Below, one piece after another: positions 18,138-27,301 of a DNA stretch of 64,000 nucleotides. This DNA is from PALSA-129 sp963842505. GTDB taxonomy: Bacteria; Acidobacteriota; Terriglobia; Bryobacterales; Bryobacteraceae. The stretch spans positions 434,001-498,000 of the forward strand of contig CAWJGZ010000002.1 in NCBI GenBank assembly GCA_963842505.1. Reading direction: 5' to 3'. Position numbers and translations under genes: made by a program. A model generated the notes under the pieces. That model did no database searches and was not told where the DNA came from. It saw nothing but the letters and a program-made list of their open reading frames with translations. How positions within the stretch are numbered: the first letter of the stretch is position 1; the number at the start of each line of letters is the position of its first letter.

Positions 18138-18634
18138 AGCCGCCGCAAATCCCTTTGCAGCAGATTACGGCGCTCGAACCGGTGTGTCTTCGAGCGGCCG
18201 TTCCGGAAGCCTACCGCGACAGCAACGGGCATATGAACGTGCGCTGGTACCTGGCGCTGTTCGACGATGCCAGCGATACGCTGCACGAGTGGATGGGGCT
18301 GACGCCGGAATACCACGCCGCCCATCACACCGGGACGATGGACCTGGAGCACCACGTTCACTACTTGAGTGAAGTCATGCCGGGAGACGCGGTCACGGTC
18401 TATGTGCGATTTGTAGGATATTCGCCCAAGCGGCTCCACTACCTGATGTTTCTGGTGGACGACACTCGCGGAAAGCTGGCGGCCACGTTGGAATGCATCA
18501 ACGCATTTGCCGATCTGGAGAGCCGCAAGACGGCGCCGTTCCCTGCGGAAGCAGCATCCAGGATCGCGGCCGGGTTGGCAGCGCACGCGGCGCTCAGTTG
18601 GGCGGCGCCGGTAAGCGGGACGATGCAGGCCTGA
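18134..18634 (+). CDS. Thioesterase-like hot-dog protein
   Basis: A 166-aa protein of the 4HBT/hot-dog thioesterase type. Residues RDSNGHMNVRWYLALFDDA match the D-x-N-G-H-M-N active-site region of acyl-CoA thioesterases, and LEHHVHYLSEVMPGDAVTVYVRFVGYSPKRLHY matches the second core strand region. Start by TTG at 18134 overlaps the stop of the previous gene (TTGA), which would couple translation. There is no strong Shine-Dalgarno sequence, so a later start remains possible. The substrate is unknown. Its 3' end overlaps the convergent HNH gene. Confidence 0.75.
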   Translation: MKPPQIPLQQITALEPVCLRAAVPEAYRDSNGHMNVRWYLALFDDASDTLHEWMGLTPEYHAAHHTGTMDLEHHVHYLSEVMPGDAVTVYVRFVGYSPKRLHYLMFLVDDTRGKLAATLECINAFADLESRKTAPFPAEAASRIAAGLAAHAALSWAAPVSGTMQA

Positions 18635-19055
18635 GACTCGGACGCCGCGCACGTAGTTGTGCGGTGGTGGCGCGATGGCACTTGAGGCACAGGGTGCGCA
18701 TGTTGGAAAGATCGCACTCGCCGCCGCCTTCCACCACGGGCACGATGTGGTCCGCGTCCCACAGGTGACGGCGCCCGCCCCAATCCTTTTCGAACTGTTT
18801 GCGGGCGGCCCAGTCGAGTTTGCGCTTATCCTTCCTCAGGGACTCGGTATCGAGGCCGCATTGCGCGCACACGCCGCCGTCGCGCGCGAATACCTGCTCG
18901 CGAAGATAGCCGGGGTCGGTGCGCAACTTCCACTCGTGCACGCAGGCATCGCTGCAAAACGTGCGGCGGCCCTTGGGGACAGCCGAGCCGCACCAGCGGC
19001 AGTTGCCTTTCCGCCGCTTTGCCCAGCCACCCGGCATGGTGCGGCGGTTGCTCAC
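18594..19055 (-). CDS. HNH endonuclease family protein
   Basis: A 153-aa protein with an N-terminal zinc-ribbon-like pair (CRWCG and FCSDACVHEWK), a second CxxC (CAQCG), and a C-terminal HNH motif (ADHIVPVVEGGGECDLSNMRTLCLKCHRATT). HNH domains cut DNA. The function here could be a stand-alone nuclease of restriction or repair, or a mobile-DNA remnant. It starts a few bases before the pheT stop region, overlapping pheT by 4 nt. Confidence 0.85.
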   Translation of the reverse strand: MSNRRTMPGGWAKRRKGNCRWCGSAVPKGRRTFCSDACVHEWKLRTDPGYLREQVFARDGGVCAQCGLDTESLRKDKRKLDWAARKQFEKDWGGRRHLWDADHIVPVVEGGGECDLSNMRTLCLKCHRATTAQLRARRPSLRPASSRLPAPPN

Positions 19056-21364
19056 ACGCGCAGCTCGTAGCCCCTAGCCCGCATGCCCTCAATGACGCGG
19101 TTGTAAACCTCGCGCACCTCGTCGTTGGAGAGCGTGCGCTCCGCGGAGCCAAGGGTCACCCGGAATGAGACGCTCTTCCGGCCCTCTTCGAGCGGCGGGC
19201 CGGAATACTGGCGCACAAACTGGATGGATTCGAGCAGCGGGCCGGAGAGGTCCGCGATGGCCGTCTGCAGGTTGCCGGCATGCTCGCGCAGAGGGCAGAC
19301 GACGGAGAGATCGAAAGCGCTTGAGGGATACCGGCGGATGGGCGTGTATTTGGCTTGTTGCGCGTGGAGCGGTTCCACTAGGCGAAGGTCGAGATCGAGA
19401 ATGGCGGCGCGGCCCGATTCGACCAGCGAGGGATGGAACTCAAAAATGCGGCCCACGGTCTGGCCGCGCCACACGAGCTCGCCGGAACGGGCGGGGTGTT
19501 CGAACCGGCGCGGCCCGGCAGGCTTGGTTTCCGCGCCGGGCATCAGGCATTCGGCCGCGCGTCTGATTTCGTAGAGGCCCGCGGCGCCCTTGCCGTGCCG
19601 CTCGTAAAGCGCCGCCACCAGGTGCGGGATCTCCTCGGGCAGGCCGGAAGCTGTCTGGTGGATCTCCAGGCCGATTTCAAACAAACGGAAGGATTCGCGG
19701 TGCTTGGCGTTGTCGATGACATTCTTCCAGATGCCGGGCAGCAGCGACGCGCGTAGCAGCGCCTGGTCGGATGCAATCGGATTCGCGACGCGCACGTGCG
19801 CGGCCGGGTCCAAACCGAACGCGCGCACGGATTCTTCGCCGAGGAAAGAGTAGTTGTAGACTTCGGTGAAACCCTCATCGACAAAGACCGCGCGCACTTC
19901 GTGCTGGAACTTGCGGGTAGGATTCGCCGGGGGCACGGCCGCGGGCACCAGTGGCGCCACGGGAGTGATGGAGTCGTAGCCCACCATGCGGCCAACTTCT
20001 TCCACCAGATCGTCGGGAATGGAGACGTCTTTGGTGGCGCGCCAGGACGGCACCGACACCGAATAGACGCGCGCCTGTGGCTCGTCGATGCGAAACTCGA
20101 GGCTTTCCAGGATGCGGCGCACTTCGGCCGGCGAGATGGCGCGGCCGAGTTTCCGCTCCAGCCAGTCGTGCCGCAGCGCGATGGGCGCCGGCGCCGGCAT
20201 TTCCTTCTTCAAGTCGCCGAGACCGCCTGCAATGCGGATGCCGGGCGAAATTTCGCGCAGCAGTTCCACCGCCCGCGCCAGGCCGCGCACCGTATTGGCG
20301 GGGTCCTGGGCCTTTTCGAAACGGATCGAGGCGTCGGTGCGGAGCTTGATAGCGGAGGACGTCTTGCGTATGGAGGAAGCCTGAAAGTTGGCGCCCTCGA
20401 GGACCACGCGGGTGGTCTTCGCGCCGATGGCGCTGCGCGCGCCGCCGATCACGCCGCCGAGCGCAATCGGGCCGGCGGCATCCGCGATCACCAGATTGGA
20501 AGAATCGAGCAGGTAGTCTTCGTCGTTGAGCGCGCGGAAGGCCTCGCCGGCGCGCGCCGGGCGGATGAAGATGGTGCGACCGCTGAGCAGATCGGCGTCA
20601 AAGGCGTGCATGGGCTGTGCCAGTTCGGCCATCACGAAGTTCGTCATGTCGACGATGTTGTTGATGGGGTTGAGCCCGATGGCCGTGAGCCGTGCCTGCA
20701 GCCAATAAGGCGACGGGCGGATGGAGACGTTCTCGAACACCAGCGCGCTGTATCGCGGGCAGAGGTTAAAATCTTCGACCTGAATGCCGATGGCCGGCGG
20801 ACCGGAAGGGATGAGGCTGAGATCCACAGCATCCTGCAACTTCAGGCCCAGGATGGCGGCAACTTCGCGCGCCATGCCGAAGTGGCCCCACAGGTCGGGA
20901 CGATGAGTAATCGATTTGTTGTCGATTTCGATAACGGCGTCAGGCGCGCAGCGCGGCAGGTGATCGCCGGGCGCGCCTTGCTCCAGCTCGATGATGCCGG
21001 AGTGGTCCTTGTTGATGCCGAGCTCGGCCGGGCTCGCCAGCATGCCATCGCTTTCCACGCCGTTGATCGACTTCTTGCCGATGGGGACCCAGGCGGTGAG
21101 CATGCCGGGCCGGCAGTTGGGTGCGCCGCAGACCACCGTCTTGCGGCCGTGCGGGCCGGCATCGGCGACGGCCTTTGAGTTGTGGCTATTGGCGATGGTC
21201 TCGACCGATTCCACGCGCGCCACGCACGCGCCGCTCAGCAACTCGCCGGCGGGTTCGACCCCTTCGCACTCGGCGGTCTTCATGGTGATGAGCCGTTCCA
21301 GCGGACCGGGGGCCTCGCGAAGGTCGGGAACGAATTGACGAATCCAGTTGTAAGAGAATTTCAA
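19052..21364 (-). CDS. pheT: Phenylalanine--tRNA ligase beta subunit
   Basis: A 770-aa beta chain of phenylalanyl-tRNA synthetase, with the N-terminal tRNA-binding domain (FSYNWIRQFVPDL, then VVCGAPNCRPGM), B3/B4 editing domain and B5 domain, and a C-terminal ferredoxin-fold anticodon-binding domain (YPSSAFDLSVVCP...SVSFRVTLGSAERTLSNDEV). I start it at TTG 21364, which overlaps the pheS stop as TTGA and gives the family N terminus MKFSYNWIRQF. The longer ORF to 21595 lies inside pheS and has no homology. Confidence 0.95.
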   Translation of the reverse strand: MKFSYNWIRQFVPDLREAPGPLERLITMKTAECEGVEPAGELLSGACVARVESVETIANSHNSKAVADAGPHGRKTVVCGAPNCRPGMLTAWVPIGKKSINGVESDGMLASPAELGINKDHSGIIELEQGAPGDHLPRCAPDAVIEIDNKSITHRPDLWGHFGMAREVAAILGLKLQDAVDLSLIPSGPPAIGIQVEDFNLCPRYSALVFENVSIRPSPYWLQARLTAIGLNPINNIVDMTNFVMAELAQPMHAFDADLLSGRTIFIRPARAGEAFRALNDEDYLLDSSNLVIADAAGPIALGGVIGGARSAIGAKTTRVVLEGANFQASSIRKTSSAIKLRTDASIRFEKAQDPANTVRGLARAVELLREISPGIRIAGGLGDLKKEMPAPAPIALRHDWLERKLGRAISPAEVRRILESLEFRIDEPQARVYSVSVPSWRATKDVSIPDDLVEEVGRMVGYDSITPVAPLVPAAVPPANPTRKFQHEVRAVFVDEGFTEVYNYSFLGEESVRAFGLDPAAHVRVANPIASDQALLRASLLPGIWKNVIDNAKHRESFRLFEIGLEIHQTASGLPEEIPHLVAALYERHGKGAAGLYEIRRAAECLMPGAETKPAGPRRFEHPARSGELVWRGQTVGRIFEFHPSLVESGRAAILDLDLRLVEPLHAQQAKYTPIRRYPSSAFDLSVVCPLREHAGNLQTAIADLSGPLLESIQFVRQYSGPPLEEGRKSVSFRVTLGSAERTLSNDEVREVYNRVIEGMRARGYELRV

Positions 21365-22383
21365 AACTGCTCCAGAAACCGCAGATCTCCGCCCTGTAAA
21401 TGGCGGATGTCGTCGATGGCGTAGCGCATCATGACGAGGCGCGTGAGTCCCAGGCCGAAAGCGAAGCCGTTCCATTCGTCGGGGTCGATGCCACTCATGC
21501 GGAGCACATTGGGGTTGACCAGGCCGCAGGGGAGGAGTTCCACCCACCCGCTTTGCTTGCAGACCGGACAGCCGGAGCCGCCGCAGATGAGGCACTGGAT
21601 GTCGAGCTCAAAACCCGGCTCGACAAAGGGAAAGTAGCCGGGACGCAGCCGCACCGCCACCTTACGCTGAAAAACGGCGGTGAGAAGCGTCTTCATGAAG
21701 TAGAGCAGGTGCGCGACCGAGACGTCGCGGTCGATCATCATGCCTTCGAGCTGGTAGAAGGTGTGCTCGTGGGAGGCGTCGACGCTTTCGTTGCGGAAGA
21801 CGCGGCCTGGAGCAATCATGCGCAGCGGCGGGCCCAGGCGTTCCATGCCGCGCACCTGGACGGGCGAAGTGTGGGTGCGGAGCAAGTTGCCGCCATCCAG
21901 CCAGAAGGTATCCTGCATGTCGCGGGCGGGGTGATCGGCGGGGATGTTAAGGGCATCGAAGTTGTGGAGTTCGTCTTCCACCTCGGGCCCGTCCAGCACG
22001 GTGAAGCCAAGAGAAGCAAAGAGATCCTCGAGTTCATGCTGGATGCGGGTAATAGGGTGTAGATGGCCGCGGCGCGGGCCGGGCGCCGGGAGGGTGACGT
22101 CGAGCCATTCCGCGTCAAGCCGCGCGTTGAGCGCCTCGGATTCAAGGCCGCGTTTCTTCGCTTCGAGCGCCTTGTCGAGATTCTGGCGGGCGCTATTGAG
22201 CAGCTTGCCGATGCGGGCGCGATCTTCGGGAGGAAGCTTTCCCATCTCCTTGCCGGCTTGGGCCAGCGGTCCTTTGCGGCCGAGTGCATCGACGCGCACC
22301 TCTTCCAACTCTTCGAGCGTGGTGGCGGAAGCAATGCGCGAGAGAGAACGAGACTGGAGTTCCTGGATGGATTGATCGATCAT
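21361..22383 (-). CDS. pheS: Phenylalanine--tRNA ligase alpha subunit
   Basis: A 340-aa catalytic alpha subunit that charges tRNA-Phe, as an alpha2beta2 complex with PheT. Class II motif 2 region FRNESVDASHEHTFYQLEGMMIDRDVS and motif 3 FGLGLTRLVMMRY are visible. A CxxC-type pair (CLICGGSGCPVCKQSGW) forms an inserted zinc-like site seen in some bacteria. ATG 22383 gives the usual MIDQSIQELQ N terminus. Confidence 0.96.
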   Translation of the reverse strand: MIDQSIQELQSRSLSRIASATTLEELEEVRVDALGRKGPLAQAGKEMGKLPPEDRARIGKLLNSARQNLDKALEAKKRGLESEALNARLDAEWLDVTLPAPGPRRGHLHPITRIQHELEDLFASLGFTVLDGPEVEDELHNFDALNIPADHPARDMQDTFWLDGGNLLRTHTSPVQVRGMERLGPPLRMIAPGRVFRNESVDASHEHTFYQLEGMMIDRDVSVAHLLYFMKTLLTAVFQRKVAVRLRPGYFPFVEPGFELDIQCLICGGSGCPVCKQSGWVELLPCGLVNPNVLRMSGIDPDEWNGFAFGLGLTRLVMMRYAIDDIRHLQGGDLRFLEQF

Positions 22384-22554
22384 GAAAAGGCTTATTTTAG
22401 CAGGGCACACGCATACTCCGGCCGAGGGATGGGTATTGCAGCGACTGAGCATCCGCCGCGCTGCGAAGGTCTTGTTCTACTGGCCCCGTGGAGATGGCTG
22501 CATCTCACATTGCTTGCGCCTATGCTGCTCGGCCGGGTTAGCCCATCCGGAGTC

Positions 22555-25068
22555 CTACGCCGCCGCTGCCGCCGGCCTCAGGTGCAGGGCCTCCAGCACG
22601 CCTTTCCACTTTCTTAGAATCAGCTCCGCCAGGTTCAGCAGAATCGCCAGCGCCAACAGCACCGGCCACAGTTCCATAGTGGACCGCACCGATCGGTTGC
22701 CGGCGTCGAAGAGCTGCTCCGGAGCCGGATTGAAACGGCCGCCAGTGGAAGCGGCCACCTGCTTGAGCAGATCGACATTGTTGCCGTACTCCATCATCTC
22801 GTCTTCCTGCCGATAAAAGCCGACTTCGGGGAACGCGCGCGAATCGGCCACCGGACGGATGCGGAACAGTCCCTGGTTGGCGCCGATAGCCAGACGGCCG
22901 CGGTAGTGGCCGGCCGCGACTTTAGCAACCTTGAGCGGCGCCTGGAAACCGGCGGGGCCCAGCGCGTAGACATCAGGGATCGCGGCGGGATCCGGCAGGT
23001 TGTGGGAGAGACGGTAGTCGATGACCAGCTCGTTCGCGGCGCGGTCGAAATCGGCGGTGGTCTCGCTTTGCGGCGCGTGCGGCAGCAGGTCGCGGAAGAT
23101 GTTGGCCCACAGCCGGTCGAAACCGGACCAGGCGAGCCAGTTGGTGGCCCAGCGGTCCTTGGCGTCGGAAGCGAAGACCACGGCACGGCCCAAGCCGTAC
23201 TGCCAGCGGACCAGCAGCGGGTCTTCTTTGTCCGCCGTGAGAATCACGTCGGAAGTTGGACGTGGTTGGAAGCGAACGTAGCCACGAAGCGTGGGGACCG
23301 ATTCCATACCCACACCGTCCAGAATCTCGGCCGGCTTGAGAACCACCGCCGTGATTGGCTTTTCGACGGCTGTGGAGCCGGTGTGCTCTTCCACGTCGCG
23401 CAGCAGGATCTGCTCCAGCCCGGAGGGGTCGTTGAGGAAATAGGATTTGCCGCCGGCGGCGTCGGCCACTTTTTCGAGGAAGGCGCGGTTGACGTCCTGC
23501 CCCAGCCCCACCGTGGAGATGGTCACGTGATTGGTGGTGGCTTCTTTGGTGAGGCTGAAGGTGTCGCCTTCTTCGGAGATGCCGTCGGTGAGCAGCACGA
23601 TGTGTTTGTATGCCGCGGGTTGCGGCAGGATCCGCTGGTAGGCCTCGGTGAGCGCCGGAGCGATCTGCGTACCGCCATCGGGAGTGATGCCGGCGATCTG
23701 CCGTTTGATGGCGGACTTGTCTTCGGCGCGGCGCAGGTTGACCGCCCATTGGAACGAGTTGTCGAAGATCAGGACTCCGACCGAATCGATGGGGCGCAGG
23801 TTTTCGACCACCCCAATGGCGGCCAGCCGGGCGAGCTCGATCTTGCGGCCTTCCATGGAGGAAGACTTGTCGATGATCAGCACCACGGCGGTGCCTTCGG
23901 GCGAACGGGGCGGAGCGATTTTCGCGGGAAGCGTGCGTTCCAGCGGATCGTCGGGAGCGCCTTTCTTATCCACGTAGATGCTGCGCTCGCCGGCGATCCA
24001 GGCCAGGCCGCCGCCGGCTTTCACATACTCTTCCAGTGCGATTTTCCGCGCGGCGGGAATCGATTCCATGTCCCAGTTGTTGATCACGATCAACTGGTAA
24101 TCGTCAATCTTATCGGGGATGCCGGCGGGCGCGCGATCCACCTGGAACTGGTTGGCTTCCAGCGTGCCGACGATGTGCTGTTCGCTTTCGGCGGGGTCGT
24201 GGGAGACCAGCAGCGCGCGCGGTCGGCGAAGCGTCACGGCGTCTTCGAAATGGGTTTCGCCCAGCGACGGAGCGGAAATCTTAACGGCGAAACCGATGGC
24301 GCCAGTGGAGTTCACGCTAGCCTGCAGCCGGAGGTGGTTCGAGCCGGCGCTGAGCTGGACCTGCGCGGCGCCGATGGGCTTACCCTCAGCCGACATTTCC
24401 ACCGAAGCCGCAGTGGCGCTCGGGGATTCCAGGGTGACGTCCACTGGGAAGCGTTCGCCGCTGAAGACCTGCCCGGGGAATCCGACGGATTCGAGCAGCA
24501 GACCGGGTTTGGCGTGACCGGCCAGGGGCACAGTGTCGATCGGGATGCCAAGCTGTTGGGCCTGCCAGATGGCGCGATTGACGGAACCGAGATTCTGATT
24601 GCCGTCGGAGACCAGCAACAGGCGAGGCACCATACCAGCGGGCAGACCGGCGGCGCCATCTCGAATGGCGGTTTCGATATTGGTGCCGCGGCCGGGCGCG
24701 GCGGCGGTGTGGCGTAGTTGCCATTTGTCTTTGACCTGCTCGTCGGCCGAAGCCACCCGGGTGACGCGGGCAAAGGGGATGACACGCAGCCAATGCCGCC
24801 CGCGGGCGTCTTCGAGCTTATCGGCGAGCGCCGATTCAGTCTTGAGATCCTGGACAGTGACGGAGGCCGAAGTATCGGCCAGGAAAGCCACCGCAACCTT
24901 GGACTGGTAAACCGTCAGGCGCGGTTCGGAGAGAGCCAGCAGAACGGAGGCCAAAGCGCCGGCCTTGAGGAGCAGGGCGCCGCGGCGGGCGGAAAGCCGC
25001 CATTCCCAGGCCGCCCAAGCGACCGGCAGCAAGACCAGCAGCAGTGCCCAAGGGCGATCAAATGTCAT
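22555..25068 (-). CDS. Membrane protein with VWA and glutamine-amidotransferase-like domains
   Basis: An 837-aa protein of the type found beside BatA-like proteins. The N terminus has membrane helices (MTFDRPWALLLVLLPVAWAAWEW and a second helix). A first VWA-like region is near 55-190. A GATase-like segment follows (LIVINNWDMESIPAARKIALEEYVKAGGGLAWIAGE). Then comes a second VWA domain with an intact metal site (DKSSSMEG) and LTDGISEEGD. A C-terminal helix precedes the tail. The start at 25068 is chosen over the longer ORF because it begins the first helix. It likely forms part of a membrane complex with the MoxR/DUF58/BatA genes upstream. Confidence 0.85.
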   Translation of the reverse strand: MTFDRPWALLLVLLPVAWAAWEWRLSARRGALLLKAGALASVLLALSEPRLTVYQSKVAVAFLADTSASVTVQDLKTESALADKLEDARGRHWLRVIPFARVTRVASADEQVKDKWQLRHTAAAPGRGTNIETAIRDGAAGLPAGMVPRLLLVSDGNQNLGSVNRAIWQAQQLGIPIDTVPLAGHAKPGLLLESVGFPGQVFSGERFPVDVTLESPSATAASVEMSAEGKPIGAAQVQLSAGSNHLRLQASVNSTGAIGFAVKISAPSLGETHFEDAVTLRRPRALLVSHDPAESEQHIVGTLEANQFQVDRAPAGIPDKIDDYQLIVINNWDMESIPAARKIALEEYVKAGGGLAWIAGERSIYVDKKGAPDDPLERTLPAKIAPPRSPEGTAVVLIIDKSSSMEGRKIELARLAAIGVVENLRPIDSVGVLIFDNSFQWAVNLRRAEDKSAIKRQIAGITPDGGTQIAPALTEAYQRILPQPAAYKHIVLLTDGISEEGDTFSLTKEATTNHVTISTVGLGQDVNRAFLEKVADAAGGKSYFLNDPSGLEQILLRDVEEHTGSTAVEKPITAVVLKPAEILDGVGMESVPTLRGYVRFQPRPTSDVILTADKEDPLLVRWQYGLGRAVVFASDAKDRWATNWLAWSGFDRLWANIFRDLLPHAPQSETTADFDRAANELVIDYRLSHNLPDPAAIPDVYALGPAGFQAPLKVAKVAAGHYRGRLAIGANQGLFRIRPVADSRAFPEVGFYRQEDEMMEYGNNVDLLKQVAASTGGRFNPAPEQLFDAGNRSVRSTMELWPVLLALAILLNLAELILRKWKGVLEALHLRPAAAAA

Positions 25069-25184
25069 GGCAGTGTCCGTCCCAGGAATGAGTTGACCAG
25101 GGGGAAGCTGTGAAACAATCGCTGAGATCGCCGGACTGACAAACCAAAGCGTCTCTGCCATTTTCGTGGGCGGCTTGCGATTTT

Positions 25185-25204
25185 GTGGGGCAGGCGCTTT
25201 CGCC
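25185..25204 (+). repeat. REP-like element, family GTGGGGCAGGCGCTTTCGCC, copy A
   Basis: The 20-bp core GTGGGGCAGGCGCTTTCGCC, followed by TACC, lies in the gap between two vWA-cluster genes. Further copies of the core are at 32757-32776 (minus) and 57227-57246, with a variant at 59448-59471. The central GGCGctttCGCC forms a hairpin. Confidence 0.75.
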
Positions 25205-25227
25205 TACCAACCTGTTGGCACAATCGC

Positions 25228-27150
25228 TCATCGCGAAACCTCCACGCGAGCCGGCTCTTTGCGCAGCACAGCCGGGCGCGCGGCGAAGCGCGCCAGCCGG
25301 AATCGCCCGAAGAAAAGCCACTCGGTGAGCAGCCCCACCGCGCCCAGCAGCGCCAGCCAGGGCCACAAATCGAAAGAGCGGTCCGGCGCCGGAAGGAATC
25401 GCGGTATGCCGCGATGAGCATCGGCTGGCGGTTCCCAGCGGACATCGCCAAGTTGCGGAAGCGTGAGCGAGTAGATGTATTCGGTGTCGCCCGCCAGCAC
25501 GCGGGCGGAGCCGGGAGCGCCGGAAAAAAATTCCAGAGTGCGGTCGTGGAGCGTAAAGGGAAGTGGCGAAGCGTCTTCGGCGGTCACCTTCACGGCCGAA
25601 GCAGCTAGGTCCTGATCGAGAGGCAGTTTTACCGTGCCCACAGTGGCGGCGGCCACTTCGGAGCGGCGGAAGACATCCGGAGACATCCAGCGCAGGAGGT
25701 TGGCAAACAGTAGTGGGGTGGCCAGTTCGTAGCGCATGGCGGAGAGCGCGGGATGGAAGCCGAGAACCACGATCTTCGGATGCCCGCTGCGCGCGACGAT
25801 CACGGGGCCGGCCTGAACTTCGCCGATTTTGATGTCGCCGGCGGCGGTTTCGAAGACTGAAGCGGATTCAAGTTTGAAGTCGCGCGTGCGGAGGCCGGCA
25901 GCGGCCGGATGAGAAGTATCCCAGCGGGCGAAAGGAACTTGTTGGACGGTTTCCCGCACGGGGATTGGTGAGCCCTTCACGGGGGGATCGATCCAGATGG
26001 AATCGGCGGCGGGCTGCTGGGGCGGGCTGAATCGGTCGAGGATCACCAGGCCCGCATCGTTGGGCCGGTACTCCGCGGGGGAGCGATAGACCGTCGCGAC
26101 GCGCGCGGCCGATGAGAGCGCCGGGCGGAGCAGATCGGGCTGCGAGGAGTAGACCGTTACGGAGAGTATGGGGAGCGCAGGGAGCTCGAGATCGGCCTGA
26201 TCGTCGGCGGGGAACGCATCGTGGGGAGTGAGTACCACGCCCAGAATGCCGGCTGAGGCGGTGCGGTATTGGAAGGCGGCTTCGGCATCGGCGCCGGGCG
26301 GCAGCAGGAGTTGGGAAGATCCCACCGCGGTTCGGGTCGCGACATTGGGCGGGCCGTAATTCAGCGTCAGGGTGACGTTGCGGGCGCGCGTGCCGTAGTT
26401 GTGGGCGGAAACGTAGATTTCCCAGGTCTCGGGGTCGGCGGCGGATCGGCGCATGCCGATTTTGCGCAGGCCGCAGTTTTCAATGGCGTCAGGGACCAGC
26501 AAGAGGCGTAGGTTGCGGGGCGGCGCGGCGGCGGCGGGATCGTGCTCCGCTGTGCGGCCGGTGCCGATATAGGCAATTTCGCCCTCGCGGCGTCCGGTCT
26601 GCGACTGCACATGGCGGGCGAAGGCCAGCGCCTGGTCCAGATTCAGCGCGGTCGAGCCGGGCTGGGAAGCCAGAATGGCGGCGTCGATGATTTTGTGGTC
26701 GGGCTCGAAGGCAGTGGCGGGAGTGGCCAGCGAGTCGGCGCGCACCAGCATCACGCGGTCCCCGGCAGGCAGGGCGCGCAGGTATTGGCGCGCGGACTGG
26801 CGGGCCAGCTCCATCAGGGTGCGATTGCCGGAGCGGGCGGCCATCCAGGCGGACGTGTCCAGAACAATCACGTGATCGTGGCCGGCTGCAAACGGAGCGC
26901 CCAAGCGGAGCTGGGCAATGGCAAGCAGCAGCAGCGCCATGGAAACGAGCTGCAGGATGAGCGACCAGGGCTGTTGGATGCGGCGGCGGCGGGCGGCCAC
27001 CGCCGGTTGTTCCGCGGCCACCCAGAAACGCAGAGTCGAGACCACTTGTTTGCGGCGGGACCGGTCCAGAAGATAGAGTGCGACGGCGACGGCCGAGATG
27101 GAACCAAAGAGGGCGGCGAACTGGAAGAGCGTGAGGTTTAGAAAATACAT
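25228..27150 (-). CDS. BatA-like membrane protein with VWA domain
   Basis: A 640-aa protein with the BatA N-terminal helix (FLNLTLFQFAALFGSISAVAVALYLLDRSRRKQVVSTLRFW, residues about 2-45) and a second helix (ILQLVSMALLLLAIAQLRLG). It then has a VWA-like domain in which the metal site is degraded: DTSAW replaces DxSxS. A C-terminal helix (WPWLALLGAVGLLTEWLFFG) completes it. BatA-type proteins work with MoxR ATPases in poorly defined membrane stress or assembly roles. It is followed by the larger VWA protein on the same strand. Confidence 0.85.
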   Translation of the reverse strand: MYFLNLTLFQFAALFGSISAVAVALYLLDRSRRKQVVSTLRFWVAAEQPAVAARRRRIQQPWSLILQLVSMALLLLAIAQLRLGAPFAAGHDHVIVLDTSAWMAARSGNRTLMELARQSARQYLRALPAGDRVMLVRADSLATPATAFEPDHKIIDAAILASQPGSTALNLDQALAFARHVQSQTGRREGEIAYIGTGRTAEHDPAAAAPPRNLRLLLVPDAIENCGLRKIGMRRSAADPETWEIYVSAHNYGTRARNVTLTLNYGPPNVATRTAVGSSQLLLPPGADAEAAFQYRTASAGILGVVLTPHDAFPADDQADLELPALPILSVTVYSSQPDLLRPALSSAARVATVYRSPAEYRPNDAGLVILDRFSPPQQPAADSIWIDPPVKGSPIPVRETVQQVPFARWDTSHPAAAGLRTRDFKLESASVFETAAGDIKIGEVQAGPVIVARSGHPKIVVLGFHPALSAMRYELATPLLFANLLRWMSPDVFRRSEVAAATVGTVKLPLDQDLAASAVKVTAEDASPLPFTLHDRTLEFFSGAPGSARVLAGDTEYIYSLTLPQLGDVRWEPPADAHRGIPRFLPAPDRSFDLWPWLALLGAVGLLTEWLFFGRFRLARFAARPAVLRKEPARVEVSR

Positions 27151-27177
27151 CGCGCCGTCCTCGCGAACGAGTTAGAC

Positions 27178-27283
27178 TTCAACGCGGAGCCGCGGAGACG
27201 CGGAGAAGATAGAGAGGACTGCCTCGCATTTCTCCACTCATTCCCATGGTGTTTTCTCCGCGTCTCCGCGCCTCCGCGTTGAA
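27178..27283. repeat. 106-bp element with 30-bp inverted repeats (CTCCGCG type)
   Basis: The left arm 27178-27207 and right arm 27254-27283 are reverse complements at 29 of 30 positions. Both arms begin TTCAACGCGGAG and end CGCGGAGAA. The loop is 46 bp. It sits between the DUF58 and BatA-like genes, where the transcript would form a very stable stem. This could split the operon or act as a mobile repeat. Confidence 0.85.
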
Positions 27284-27301
27284 AATCGATCGCCCCGTCC
27301 C

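Noticed and set aside
19796..21178. A 460-codon plus-strand frame
   Set aside because: Antisense shadow of pheT, with the charged repetitive composition of a complementary frame.
22906..24717. A 603-codon plus-strand frame
   Set aside because: Antisense to the VWA membrane protein; no start signal or domain.
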